35,541 nt of DNA from a virus. Shown here piece by piece: positions 22,363 to 30,130 of this stretch. Under the pieces are notes generated by a model. The model was not told the DNA's origin. It saw only the letters and a program-made list of their open reading frames with translations, and did no database searches. Location of the stretch: positions 1-35,541 of IMG/VR virus record IMGVR_UViG_3300005470_000012. One strand, written 5' to 3'. The position numbers and the translations under genes are program-made. Each line of letters starts with the position of its first letter. The stretch's first letter is position 1.

Positions 22363-22794
22363 TTATAGTGCGCGTTGTGCGCTTCTAAATCTAATAGTGT
22401 ATTCTACTAAACCGTTACCATCTTGGTTATTTTTTGTCTCAGTTGGGCGTGTAGTGATCGAACCATTTTGCAAAGTCCATGTTTCCACTCCGTCTGTTCC
22501 ATCTTTAGTGAAGTTGTCTTTTGCAGAACCATTAAATAAAACCGGCACTTCTTGATTAATAGCCGAATTCATAAATACATCGCTGTCGCTAAATTTTTGA
22601 ATCCTAAAAAGCAAATCGTAAACATCGCCGTCGATACGCTTATTAATATTTACTCCACCGTTCGCGCTATTAGTGTGAGATGTTAGAGCATTTGCAGGAG
22701 TGAGTGTTAAAAAATCACCCTCTGCAAAGTCAAGAATTGTTGTTCCGTTTAATGTTAATGTTGTACTATCTGCTGCTAGTGTAATTGTTGCCAT
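22363..22794 (-). CDS. Tail tube protein (DUF3277-like)
   Basis: This encodes 143 residues from the second of two adjacent ATGs, which has the better spacing to AAGGA. It follows the sheath gene and has the usual tube length. The pattern ATITLAADSTTLTLNGTTIL...GDFLTLTPAN, then NINKRIDGDVYDLLFRIQKF and a C-terminal YTIRFRSA, fits the DUF3277/KPP10 tube family of contractile phages. Tubes form the inner channel of the tail. Confidence 0.8.
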   Translation of the reverse strand: MATITLAADSTTLTLNGTTILDFAEGDFLTLTPANALTSHTNSANGGVNINKRIDGDVYDLLFRIQKFSDSDVFMNSAINQEVPVLFNGSAKDNFTKDGTDGVETWTLQNGSITTRPTETKNNQDGNGLVEYTIRFRSAQRAL

Positions 22795-22803
22795 CATCTA
22801 TCC

Positions 22804-24306
22804 TTATATATTGAAATTAATTATTACATCAACTTTATGAATTGCACCAGCGTTTTTAACTGCTCCCTGCAATACCGGCGATTTTCTAAGCGCTCTGTCT
22901 GCCTGAGGTTGATCTGCAAGAGAACCGGCTAACCAATAGAAACCAAAGTCAGATATATTACGTTTAAACGTATCTATGTTTCCGAAACTATCAGGACTCG
23001 ACCATGTACCAGGAGCAAATACACCCGCTCTTACAAATCCGCGCGTTGTTTTCTCTGCTTGATCTACAAGCTGATTTACGCCTCTTACTGTCTGAGGTAT
23101 TTTTGTACCTGTTTGTTTTAGTAGATTGTACAAGTCTGTTTCAACCGCATCTACGAAAGCGATTAGATTATAAACGTTGTCCACAAAGTCATTCGCAGGA
23201 CTTGTTAAAACAATCGCCGTGTTTTTAATAGTTGTATATAAGTCAAGGCCTACATTGTAAGCTTTGGTTATTTCTGTTTGCGTATAATCTTCGGCTGCTA
23301 CTGCTAATTCTTTCAAGTTCATAGTAATAGCGCTATTTTCTGCATTAAAATTAACCGTATGAGCGCGTGCCATATATGAAGCCGCTAGTTTTCTGTTTCC
23401 AGCTTTAGAGTAAAGCATTCTAAATGAATCTTGACCTGCAAGCTTAACAGTCCATACAGGATTAGTAGCGTCAATGTCTAAATAATCAGAGCCACTAAAC
23501 ACATTGTACATAAGCATCTTGTTTGCTTGAACATATTCAGCCAAATCTGGAACTTCAGCATCAAGAACCGCATCAATGAAACAAACACCTTTAATATTGA
23601 TATCTGACTTAACCGCTGTAAGACCTGCTAATTTAGTCTCTGCACTAAGTACAGATGAAGCCGCACCTTGAGTAAGTGTTGCGCCTGAACCTGTCGCAAT
23701 TTCTAAAAGGTTGCCAACAAATGTGCCTGTCGCTCCCTCAGAAGCTACTGTTAATAAACTTGTTGCGCCTGTCGTGTCGCTTACAATTGAAAGACTTAGA
23801 TTGTCTATTGTTACAGTTGCTCCTGTAATTCCGCTAACCTCGTTATCAAGTAGAGTTGCGATATCTTCAAGTGTTGTTACTGTTCTAAAATCTAAGCCTG
23901 TTACATTTACCGTCACGCCGTCTACATCGATATCAAACGAACCGTCACTAATTGCTTGAAGCTGTGGGATTAGAGTTGATTCCGCTAGTTGAGGACTAAC
24001 CAAAGATGCCGCCGAAGCTGCAACTGTTTCATCTACCGCGCGGTGATAACCTATTACCAAAGAGCCGCCAAAGTTAATAGCGTTTGGAGTCGTTCCAAAA
24101 ACTGCATTTGCGTATGATGATACATCAGAACTTGTACCGAAATCAGAAGCAACGCTTGCCGCATCTGTATAAATTCTATATCTTTCAGCCGTTGAAAGTA
24201 CGTTTGTATCGCTTGTCATAAGACAAATTACATTCATGTTGTCACGCGATGCTGTTTGCCCCTCTGGAATGAGTGCGACATTTATTACATTAGATATGTT
24301 TGCCAT
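22804..24306 (-). CDS. Contractile tail sheath protein (DUF3383)
   Basis: This encodes 500 residues. It shows the DUF3383 sheath pattern: N-terminal NVINVALIPEGQTASRDNMN, then ERYRIYTDAASVASDFGTSS and AVFGTTPNAINFGGSLVIG. The inner part (about 95-215) is an inserted beta domain with GVTVNVTGLDFRTVTTLEDI. The C-terminal half contains FRMLYSKAGNRKLAASYMAR and the closing ALRKSPVLQGAVKNAGAIHK. It shows that the phage has a contractile tail. SD AAGGA lies upstream. Confidence 0.9.
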   Translation of the reverse strand: MANISNVINVALIPEGQTASRDNMNVICLMTSDTNVLSTAERYRIYTDAASVASDFGTSSDVSSYANAVFGTTPNAINFGGSLVIGYHRAVDETVAASAASLVSPQLAESTLIPQLQAISDGSFDIDVDGVTVNVTGLDFRTVTTLEDIATLLDNEVSGITGATVTIDNLSLSIVSDTTGATSLLTVASEGATGTFVGNLLEIATGSGATLTQGAASSVLSAETKLAGLTAVKSDINIKGVCFIDAVLDAEVPDLAEYVQANKMLMYNVFSGSDYLDIDATNPVWTVKLAGQDSFRMLYSKAGNRKLAASYMARAHTVNFNAENSAITMNLKELAVAAEDYTQTEITKAYNVGLDLYTTIKNTAIVLTSPANDFVDNVYNLIAFVDAVETDLYNLLKQTGTKIPQTVRGVNQLVDQAEKTTRGFVRAGVFAPGTWSSPDSFGNIDTFKRNISDFGFYWLAGSLADQPQADRALRKSPVLQGAVKNAGAIHKVDVIINFNI

Positions 24307-24788
24307 TAGTTATCCTTAATTATGTCGATTTGAGCCACGTCAATTCGTAGCGTATCTATTGTTAAAGTATTACAGTATTGTACCGTAAACTCGACTTGTA
24401 TCTGATTCCCGTACTGTTGTCCTGTAAGTGCTTTGACATCAGTAAAGGCAGATATACCATATACGCTTAAGCCCAATGTTTTTTGAAGCTCATAAGCACT
24501 TTGTGTTCTTAGTGACATCCTAAAAAGCTCAGCGTTTGAGTACGCATCCGCCCCGTAGAAGTCAAGAGTTATGGGTTGTGATACTCTCGCGCCAAAAGAC
24601 TGCTCCTCAGCATCCCCATCATATGTTTCTAATCTTGAAGTAGGAAGTGCCGCGCCGATACTATCAACTACTATGTAATTGTTTTCAAACTCTTTGCGCT
24701 CAAAATTTTGTCTACCTATTCGAATAAGATTTTCGTTATAAAACAGTAGATCTCTCACAAAAAGTGCTACAGTTTTTAAAACATTCAT
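24306..24788 (-). CDS. Tail terminator/neck protein (gp12-like)
   Basis: This encodes 160 residues. It lies between connector genes and sheath, where the tail terminator belongs. The pattern IGRQNFERKEFENNYIVVDS...DFYGADAYSNAELFRMSLRT...VQYCNTLTIDTLRID matches proteins called phage neck terminator gp12-like. It would cap the tail so it can bind the head. It overlaps the next gene by one base. Confidence 0.72.
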   Translation of the reverse strand: MNVLKTVALFVRDLLFYNENLIRIGRQNFERKEFENNYIVVDSIGAALPTSRLETYDGDAEEQSFGARVSQPITLDFYGADAYSNAELFRMSLRTQSAYELQKTLGLSVYGISAFTDVKALTGQQYGNQIQVEFTVQYCNTLTIDTLRIDVAQIDIIKDN

Positions 24789-25129
24789 TCTGTACTCTCT
24801 ATTGCAGGTTGTTTTGTTTGCTCTGCTATTACTTCACTATAACCATAAAGAGCGTAGTTGCCGTCTTCTATTATTTTATAGTCTTCGCCATTATAAACTA
24901 TATATTCACCATTGCTCAATTCTGTAGTAGTGTAAACTTGCAAGTAATCAAGTGACCAGTCTATTTGGGCAGAGTTTAGCTTTTGTTTATTTGCAGGCTG
25001 TATAACTGCTTTTATGATATCTTTAATAACAACTATCACCTCTTCAAAATCAATTGTTGATCGTGTTATGGTTTTTCTAGTATATGGCAGAGCCCATTCT
25101 GTTAAAACATCAGACATATCAGGAATCAC
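24785..25129 (-). CDS. Head-tail connector protein of unknown family
   Basis: This encodes 114 residues. It begins MIPDMSDVLTEWALPYTRKT, with a strand-rich C-terminal part (SNGEYIVYNGEDYKIIEDGN...YGYSEVIAEQ). The pattern of a beta-barrel head-closure protein (SPP1 gp16/lambda gpFII-like) is plausible from position and strand content, but no diagnostic motif is seen. It overlaps both neighbours. Confidence 0.55.
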   Translation of the reverse strand: MIPDMSDVLTEWALPYTRKTITRSTIDFEEVIVVIKDIIKAVIQPANKQKLNSAQIDWSLDYLQVYTTTELSNGEYIVYNGEDYKIIEDGNYALYGYSEVIAEQTKQPAIESTE

Positions 25130-25589
25130 GTCGCACGCTCCATGTTATAGAATTTCTTAAAGTACCCGTATCTATTAGAGTTTGGTTTGAACCTTTTGCG
25201 AGTGCTGTCGCGGGTTTAATCGGCGTCCAGCTCCCATAACCCAAAGTAGTAAACGCCCCCTTGGAAATATTTGTAGCTTTTACGCCTATAAGATTAAGTG
25301 CTGTTTCTGCATCCTTACCCTTTTCAAATATCGCTCTCCATTGATTGTCAATAGTTTTTACAATATCGGCTTTTTTTGTATTAAAGGGCTCTCTTAAAAA
25401 TGAACGCTTTGGTATTTTAGAAGTTCCAAATTCGTGATAAGCGCCTATCTGTATAATATTTTGACCGTCGCCGTATATCTCGCCACCTACTTTGTCTTTA
25501 GGTAGTCCCACAAACGCAGAATGTTTTTTAGCATGACGTAAATTATCCAAATAGTCATTCATTTTATGGATTGTTTCCTCGGGAGTCAT
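25119..25589 (-). CDS. HK97 gp10-like/Mu gpG-like tail completion protein
   Basis: This encodes 156 residues. The motif IIQIGAYHEFGTSKIPKRSF followed by LREPF is diagnostic for HK97-gp10-like or Mu virion morphogenesis proteins. The C-terminal RNSITWSVR is also usual for this group (ending DTGTLRNSITW). It completes the neck so that tail and head can join. Confidence 0.82.
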   Translation of the reverse strand: MTPEETIHKMNDYLDNLRHAKKHSAFVGLPKDKVGGEIYGDGQNIIQIGAYHEFGTSKIPKRSFLREPFNTKKADIVKTIDNQWRAIFEKGKDAETALNLIGVKATNISKGAFTTLGYGSWTPIKPATALAKGSNQTLIDTGTLRNSITWSVRRDS

Positions 25590-25936
25590 ACGAAATATCC
25601 GCCCATATTTTTACGTGTGAGCATTAAGAATCTTTGCCCGTATTTAGAAGTGTTAAAAAAGTCTGTATTGGAATTACTAACGCTTGATGCCACATAAGAC
25701 ACCGATACGCTTCCGACTGCTTTTGATGCCACACCCTTTATGCTTGCAGAGCTTGTAGAAGTCTCGCTTAAGAATAGATGTGCCAGCAAATTCAGTATTG
25801 TTTCTTTATCGCAGTCCTGAGTATAGTCACCGCCATAATAGCAATCCCATAAATCAGCAATAAGAGGAAATGACGCATCGACAACCGCTGTGTCAAATTC
25901 TGGGAATCTGCTTTTAAAGTCGTCGATAAGTGCCAT
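25586..25936 (-). CDS. DUF4054-type head-tail adaptor
   Basis: This encodes 116 residues. DFKSRFPEFDTAVVDASFPL...LLAHLFLS...GVASKAVGSVSVSYV...FFNTSKYGQRFLMLTRKNMG is a clear DUF4054 pattern, with the conserved end GQRFLML. These proteins bind the portal and form the first adaptor ring. Overlaps by four bases with the gp10-like gene. Confidence 0.82.
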   Translation of the reverse strand: MALIDDFKSRFPEFDTAVVDASFPLIADLWDCYYGGDYTQDCDKETILNLLAHLFLSETSTSSASIKGVASKAVGSVSVSYVASSVSNSNTDFFNTSKYGQRFLMLTRKNMGGYFV

Positions 25937-25937
25937 T

Positions 25938-26180
25938 TTATACCTCTTTAATTAATTTTATTTTTAATGCGTGATTGATTTTACGCATAGTTCTCTCGTT
26001 TTCTTCACCTGATAAAATTATCTCGCCCTTTGCAGGGATAAAAACTCCGCCTAGCTCAAGAGAATGAGAAGAAAGGCTTTTGATAGTCATAGGTTTAATA
26101 ACCTCTTCTATCTTTTCAACTTGTACTTCAACTACCTCTTCAGGAGTTTCAACAACCGTTGCTTTTTTTCTTTTTGCCAT
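25938..26180 (-). CDS. Small protein between capsid and adaptor genes
   Basis: This encodes 80 residues. The N-terminus is basic (MAKRKKA), followed by valine/glutamate repeats (TPEEVVEVQVEKIEEV) and a C-terminal beta part (HSLELGGVFIPAKGEIILSG). Similar short proteins often follow the major capsid gene in phages and are of unknown role. No family named. Confidence 0.55.
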   Translation of the reverse strand: MAKRKKATVVETPEEVVEVQVEKIEEVIKPMTIKSLSSHSLELGGVFIPAKGEIILSGEENERTMRKINHALKIKLIKEV

Positions 26181-26206
26181 TTTTAATCCTTAGTTACTAG
26201 CAAGTC

Positions 26207-27160
26207 TTAAAGACCTGTTAGTAATCTACCCGCTGTATTTTCAAGAACATCTATACCTGCGATACGGTATTTTGAATCAACATGGAAGTCAAAAGAACCT
26301 TTTTTGATAATCTCTCCGATAGTGAGAGGCTCAGGAATACGCATAACCATCGCTTCGCTATTGTTACAGTATGCAACTGTTACAGACGAACTACTTACAC
26401 TCTCTGCTCTAAATGTAGCATTAAATGTAATACCAGGGTAGTTATCTTGTAATGCTTTTAAAACAGTAGAAGAACCATTTGCAGTATTTAACATAGTGTT
26501 TGCATACTTATTATATACAGTTACAGGCATATCAACACGATTAGCCATATACTCTGCAGTATTATAAACACCATTATGTTGATCAGTTATAAGGCCCGCG
26601 ATTTCGTCATACATTTCTTGAGCAGTTAAATTCTCAACAGCATCAGAAGCCGCACCAGAAGTGAATCCCGCATGGTTAAGAAGACCTGTTTTAGAATCGA
26701 TACCAACATAACCGATCTCGTCTACTTCACGAAGATAGATTTTGTTATGAGAAGCAATATAATCAGATACAAGATTGATTCCTTGAAGTTCTGCTTGCTT
26801 AACATTTGTATCAGTCCAGTTAGATTCAGCTTCACGCTCGATAACTTTTAAGAAGCTATCTTCTGCTGTTAAACTAATCTTACCTTTATTTCCAGAAGCA
26901 TCACCTGCAGTTTTAAACGAACCTTGCTCTAATAGTCTTAGAGATTGAATACGTTGTGCATATCCGCCCGTGTTGTTTGCTTCGATACCACTATTTACAA
27001 AAGATAGTTCAGGGTATTTTTTTTCAAATACTCTTGGGTCAACTGCTGTAAGGTTACGAGCTAGTACTGTACCTGCATATGAATCTGAAAATCCGGCTTT
27101 TTTGCCAGACTTCAGAAAACTCTCAAATGAATCTAAATTATATAAGTTTCCGATTTTCAT
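26207..27160 (-). CDS. Major capsid protein (DUF2184-like, HK97 fold expected)
   Basis: This encodes 317 residues. The pattern TAVDPRVFEKKYPELSFVNS...YAQRIQSLRLLEQG...NKIYLREVDEIGYVGIDSKT...GLLNHAGF...AEYMANRVDMPVTVYNKYAN fits the DUF2184 capsid group. It follows the decoration gene and protease/scaffold in the usual order. It would form the icosahedral shell. Confidence 0.85.
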   Translation of the reverse strand: MKIGNLYNLDSFESFLKSGKKAGFSDSYAGTVLARNLTAVDPRVFEKKYPELSFVNSGIEANNTGGYAQRIQSLRLLEQGSFKTAGDASGNKGKISLTAEDSFLKVIEREAESNWTDTNVKQAELQGINLVSDYIASHNKIYLREVDEIGYVGIDSKTGLLNHAGFTSGAASDAVENLTAQEMYDEIAGLITDQHNGVYNTAEYMANRVDMPVTVYNKYANTMLNTANGSSTVLKALQDNYPGITFNATFRAESVSSSSVTVAYCNNSEAMVMRIPEPLTIGEIIKKGSFDFHVDSKYRIAGIDVLENTAGRLLTGL

Positions 27161-27173
27161 CTAATTACTCCTA

Positions 27174-28094
27174 TTAAACTGTTGTTAGAGCTGCGCCGTC
27201 ATTTACAATTACGCGCCATACAGGAGAACCTGCTACTTGAACCGAAGTTAATACTACTGTATCACCTGCATCACCAAAAGTGATTGTATTGTTACCAGTT
27301 TGGTTAAAAGCTGTCGCTACAGTTACTACTGCATCACCGCCACCATCTACATCATGAGATACTGAAAGTGTTAAACCAACGCTCCCTGGATCTGCGATAG
27401 TGCGAGTTTCACCAGCTGCACCAGTTGTTAATGCACAGTTACCTGAACGAATAACAGGAATAGCACCAGCATCACCCGGATCAGCAATAGCCGCAATTCT
27501 TGGAGTTGCAGGTAGCATCTCTTGAGTTACTGTTTCAACGTTTATATTTGCAGTAAGCCCGCCAGCGTCAGCGATTGAAATAGCAGAAGCCGCATGTGCA
27601 CCAGTTGCATCAGCGATATGTGTTGCTACATCACCAGGTGCAGGTGTGATATATACCATCCAAATGTTAGTATCTACTTCCTCAATAAACTCAGCGTTTG
27701 CATCAATGTCTGTATTTGTTGCAGTTGCAAGACCATCGTTTGCATCGCCGTCATTAGAAATATAAACTCTTCCGAATTGAGCCGGAGTCTCACCTGATTT
27801 AACCTCAACAGTAACAAGACCTTGGCGGATATATTCCACTTGTGAATACAAATCGCTGTCAATTACGCTGTCATCTTCTACAGGGTTCGCAACATTTCTA
27901 AGAACAACACCGGCAACTACAGGAGTTGCAGAACCATCAAAGTTATCAATAGAACCCGTGTCTAATTTTGCAAATCTACCTACTTTTAAACTGTCTTCAA
28001 AAGTTGTTGCAGATAAAACTAAAACGGTGTCGCTGTAACGCTCACCACTTCCTACTTTATTAGGATCGCCTAATACGCCAGTTGTAAAAGCCAT
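27174..28094 (-). CDS. Capsid decoration/head fibre protein
   Basis: This encodes 306 residues. Residues 1-150 look like a structural-cement (DUF2190-like) beta domain: KVGRFAKLDTGSIDNF...VVAGVVLRNVANPV...VEYIRQGLVTVEVKSGETPA. After a linker (ATHIADATGAHAASAISIAD), residues about 205-306 form a beta domain like those of phage head fibres, and contain a short internal repeat (AIADPGDAGAIPVI and TIADPGSVGLTLSV). It lies between the protease/scaffold and capsid genes. It may clamp the shell and project outward. Confidence 0.68.
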   Translation of the reverse strand: MAFTTGVLGDPNKVGSGERYSDTVLVLSATTFEDSLKVGRFAKLDTGSIDNFDGSATPVVAGVVLRNVANPVEDDSVIDSDLYSQVEYIRQGLVTVEVKSGETPAQFGRVYISNDGDANDGLATATNTDIDANAEFIEEVDTNIWMVYITPAPGDVATHIADATGAHAASAISIADAGGLTANINVETVTQEMLPATPRIAAIADPGDAGAIPVIRSGNCALTTGAAGETRTIADPGSVGLTLSVSHDVDGGGDAVVTVATAFNQTGNNTITFGDAGDTVVLTSVQVAGSPVWRVIVNDGAALTTV

Positions 28095-28095
28095 C

Positions 28096-28647
28096 TTATA
28101 GCTCCTTATCTTTTAATTTTTCAAAACTTCCGACTTTTTTGTCTGCAAAGTTTGTATAATCTGATGTCTTTTTAAGCATTTTGAATGCTATAGACAACTC
28201 CTCGTCGCTAAATTCCTGCTTCCCGTGTTGGGTTGCGAGTGCGTCACGCATAATTTGACAAGTTTTTTTGCCAGTAAAATCATAACTTTCATCTACAAAG
28301 CTTTTGGCTTTTTCAATTACTTCACCGTGACGCTTAACAGCTTCACCAATACCTTTAGCAAGAGCATCTTTAAACTCTGCGCTATCAGTAACAGATATTT
28401 TTTCCTCTGGCTCTTCATCTTCAATTGGCTCTTCCGGTTTCTCTTCTGGCATTTCTTCCGATTCACCCTCTGGCTCAATTTCAACACCTGCCGCGTTAGC
28501 CGCTGCAACAAGTTCATTAACCGCCGGCATTATTTCTTGAAGTTTGTCAAGAGGTACGCTCTTAATAACCTCTGGAAGTGCCGTAACGGCTTCGACGATT
28601 TGTTGCATATTCAACTGACCGTCTTCATCGTGAAACATTTTTTTCAT
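28096..28647 (-). CDS. Nested scaffold protein from an internal start
   Basis: Inside the protease gene, ATG 28647 (residue 205) has SD AAAGGA exactly 6 bases upstream and is in frame. The product would be 183 residues, starting MKKMFHDEDGQLNMQQ, with the acidic linker and the helical C-terminus. Lambda gpC/Nu3 uses the same nested arrangement. Seen: SD, frame, domain boundary. Inferred: that both products are made. Confidence 0.6.
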   Translation of the reverse strand: MKKMFHDEDGQLNMQQIVEAVTALPEVIKSVPLDKLQEIMPAVNELVAAANAAGVEIEPEGESEEMPEEKPEEPIEDEEPEEKISVTDSAEFKDALAKGIGEAVKRHGEVIEKAKSFVDESYDFTGKKTCQIMRDALATQHGKQEFSDEELSIAFKMLKKTSDYTNFADKKVGSFEKLKDKEL

Positions 28648-29259
28648 TGGTTTTCCTTTATTTGATTTGAGTTCATCTGAAAATGAACAGATAGACCCGC
28701 ATCGCCCACGCTCTACTAAAGCCAGGTGATGAGGTATCACATTTATCTGCTCAAAATCAAAATCACCGTCGTGTGGTACAACATCGGCATAATAGCCAAG
28801 TGAAAACTCCTTATGCTCGATATTGTGCGCGTCATCTTCTAAAGATAACTCATTTTCTACTGCTGTAGTGGTATAAGTTGCTTCGTCTATTACATTAATA
28901 ACCATTTGAGACTTTACGCTTCCAGACGGTGATATCGGAGCGTCGCTTAAAGGAACGTGTCCTATTGTTAGCGGTATTCCTTCCATTCGTGAAGCGGCAT
29001 TTATTATTGTTTCAGCTGAGCGATACACTTTAAATATTTTCGTAGCAGGTTCAAGCCCTAATTCTTGCCCGAGATATTCTTGAAAGCCGTCTCTTATAGA
29101 GATACACTTTTTGGTTTTCTCATCATAGGAAATAGAATCATTAAAAGTAAAAGTAGTGCCCGTGTCATTTATCGAAGCATTGCAAATAGCATACGCTTTA
29201 TCTTCCGGCCACCCTTGCGATTGTACTTTTTTTACACATTCATCTAGTTTTTTTGGCAT
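28096..29259 (-). CDS. Prohead protease (DUF2213-like) fused to scaffold domain
   Basis: This encodes 387 residues. Residues 1-195 hold the DUF2213 protease marks: PLTIGHVPLSD (H101), EHKEFSLGYYADVV (S153) and INVIPHHLALVERGRCG (H178). After residue 205 comes a helical, acidic scaffold part with a glutamate/proline-rich linker (MPEEKPEEPIEDEEPEE). The N-terminal KVQSQGWPEDKAYAICNASI is a small helical unit common in such proteins. It cuts scaffold and capsid ends during maturation. An internal start at 28647 could make the scaffold alone. Confidence 0.82.
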   Translation of the reverse strand: MPKKLDECVKKVQSQGWPEDKAYAICNASINDTGTTFTFNDSISYDEKTKKCISIRDGFQEYLGQELGLEPATKIFKVYRSAETIINAASRMEGIPLTIGHVPLSDAPISPSGSVKSQMVINVIDEATYTTTAVENELSLEDDAHNIEHKEFSLGYYADVVPHDGDFDFEQINVIPHHLALVERGRCGSICSFSDELKSNKGKPMKKMFHDEDGQLNMQQIVEAVTALPEVIKSVPLDKLQEIMPAVNELVAAANAAGVEIEPEGESEEMPEEKPEEPIEDEEPEEKISVTDSAEFKDALAKGIGEAVKRHGEVIEKAKSFVDESYDFTGKKTCQIMRDALATQHGKQEFSDEELSIAFKMLKKTSDYTNFADKKVGSFEKLKDKEL

Positions 29260-29277
29260 ATTTTTTAAACCTGCTTG

Positions 29278-29302
29278 TGATTAAAAATTAATCATTTTTT
29301 TT
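29278..29302 (+). terminator. Plus-strand hairpin followed by eight Ts, antisense to the late unit
   Basis: TGATTAA-AAA-TTAATCA (29278..29294) is a perfect dyad followed by TTTTTTTT (29295..29302). In the plus direction this has the shape of an intrinsic terminator, though the stem is AT-rich. It would stop antisense transcription; it could also serve as a protein site near the -10 box at 29312. Confidence 0.35.
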
Positions 29303-29311
29303 CTATGCTGA

Positions 29312-29320
29312 ATTATAGCA
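29312..29320 (-). promoter_or_regulatory. Extended -10 promoter before the protease/capsid genes
   Basis: Minus strand TGCTATAAT, in the 67-base gap between the Mu F-like gene and the protease gene. Predicted start near 29305, about 46 bases before the protease ATG. It would boost capsid gene expression. No clear -35 box. Confidence 0.5.
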
Positions 29321-29326
29321 TATTCT

Positions 29327-30130
29327 TTAATCATCGATATTCTCCTCATCAGGGAGAATATACTCAGCTATGCAGCGACACGCAAAGTCCGTTCCGGGGA
29401 TTAAAGTCTTTTTGTCACATGAGGAGTATAACCCTTCAGACAAATCAAATTCTTTACCGTCTCTCTGAGCGTGACACGGTCGTACTCTTTCATCTTTTGA
29501 GGTGCGCCATATTGCTTTGGTTATTCCTAGCTTTTGCGTACGTAATTTTGAGCTGATCGCATTGAAGTTTGCTATTTGATTTCGCGCCGTGAATTTTGCA
29601 TGATTTTTTCTCTTCTCTTCCATCCCTGAAAATTGAGACATTATATCTTCTAAAGAATCACCTTGAGTCATAGCTCTTAGTGTATTAGCTGTATACATTT
29701 CAATAGTTTCATCTCTTAGTTTTTTTGCCCATTGCGCAGTTTCTAACATCAAAGCGTTTGTTTGAAATGTCATTCCCTCATTATCTAAGAGGCTTTTAGA
29801 GCTTATTCCTATTTCGTTTTCAAGTCTGCTATAAAGTTGTTTAGAGGAGACTGTGTTTGTTTTATTAAGCACTTTACGAGTGAACTCTTCTAACCTCTTA
29901 TCGTCGAATTGCTTAAGCATTTTCTTTTTAACTTTGTTTGCTAAGCCTAAAAAGATGTTTGCATAGTTGCCGATTTGAGCATCAGAGAATTTTTCAATAG
30001 TGCCCTGATTTAATTGTTTAATGGCCTGATTTTTAAATCGCTTGCTTATGGTATCTATCATATAAGACATTGCCTGCTCATATTCTCTCTCATGAGATTT
30101 TTGATACACAGGTTGCTTAATCGTCTTCAT
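29327..30130 (-). CDS. Phage Mu gpF-like minor head protein
   Basis: This encodes 267 residues. The C-terminal motif is diagnostic: RTSKDERVRPCHAQRDGKEF ... LIPGTDFACRCIAEYILPDE, the Phage_Mu_F (head morphogenesis) domain with its cysteine pair. The rest is helical. Such proteins sit inside the head near the portal and may be ejected with DNA. It overlaps the portal gene by 14 bases. Confidence 0.88.
   Translation of the reverse strand: MKTIKQPVYQKSHEREYEQAMSYMIDTISKRFKNQAIKQLNQGTIEKFSDAQIGNYANIFLGLANKVKKKMLKQFDDKRLEEFTRKVLNKTNTVSSKQLYSRLENEIGISSKSLLDNEGMTFQTNALMLETAQWAKKLRDETIEMYTANTLRAMTQGDSLEDIMSQFSGMEEKRKNHAKFTARNQIANFNAISSKLRTQKLGITKAIWRTSKDERVRPCHAQRDGKEFDLSEGLYSSCDKKTLIPGTDFACRCIAEYILPDEENIDD

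Noticed and set aside
28225-28665. 146-codon plus-strand frame in the protease/scaffold gene
   Set aside because: It is phenylalanine-rich, a mirror of glutamate/lysine codons on the real strand, without a start site.
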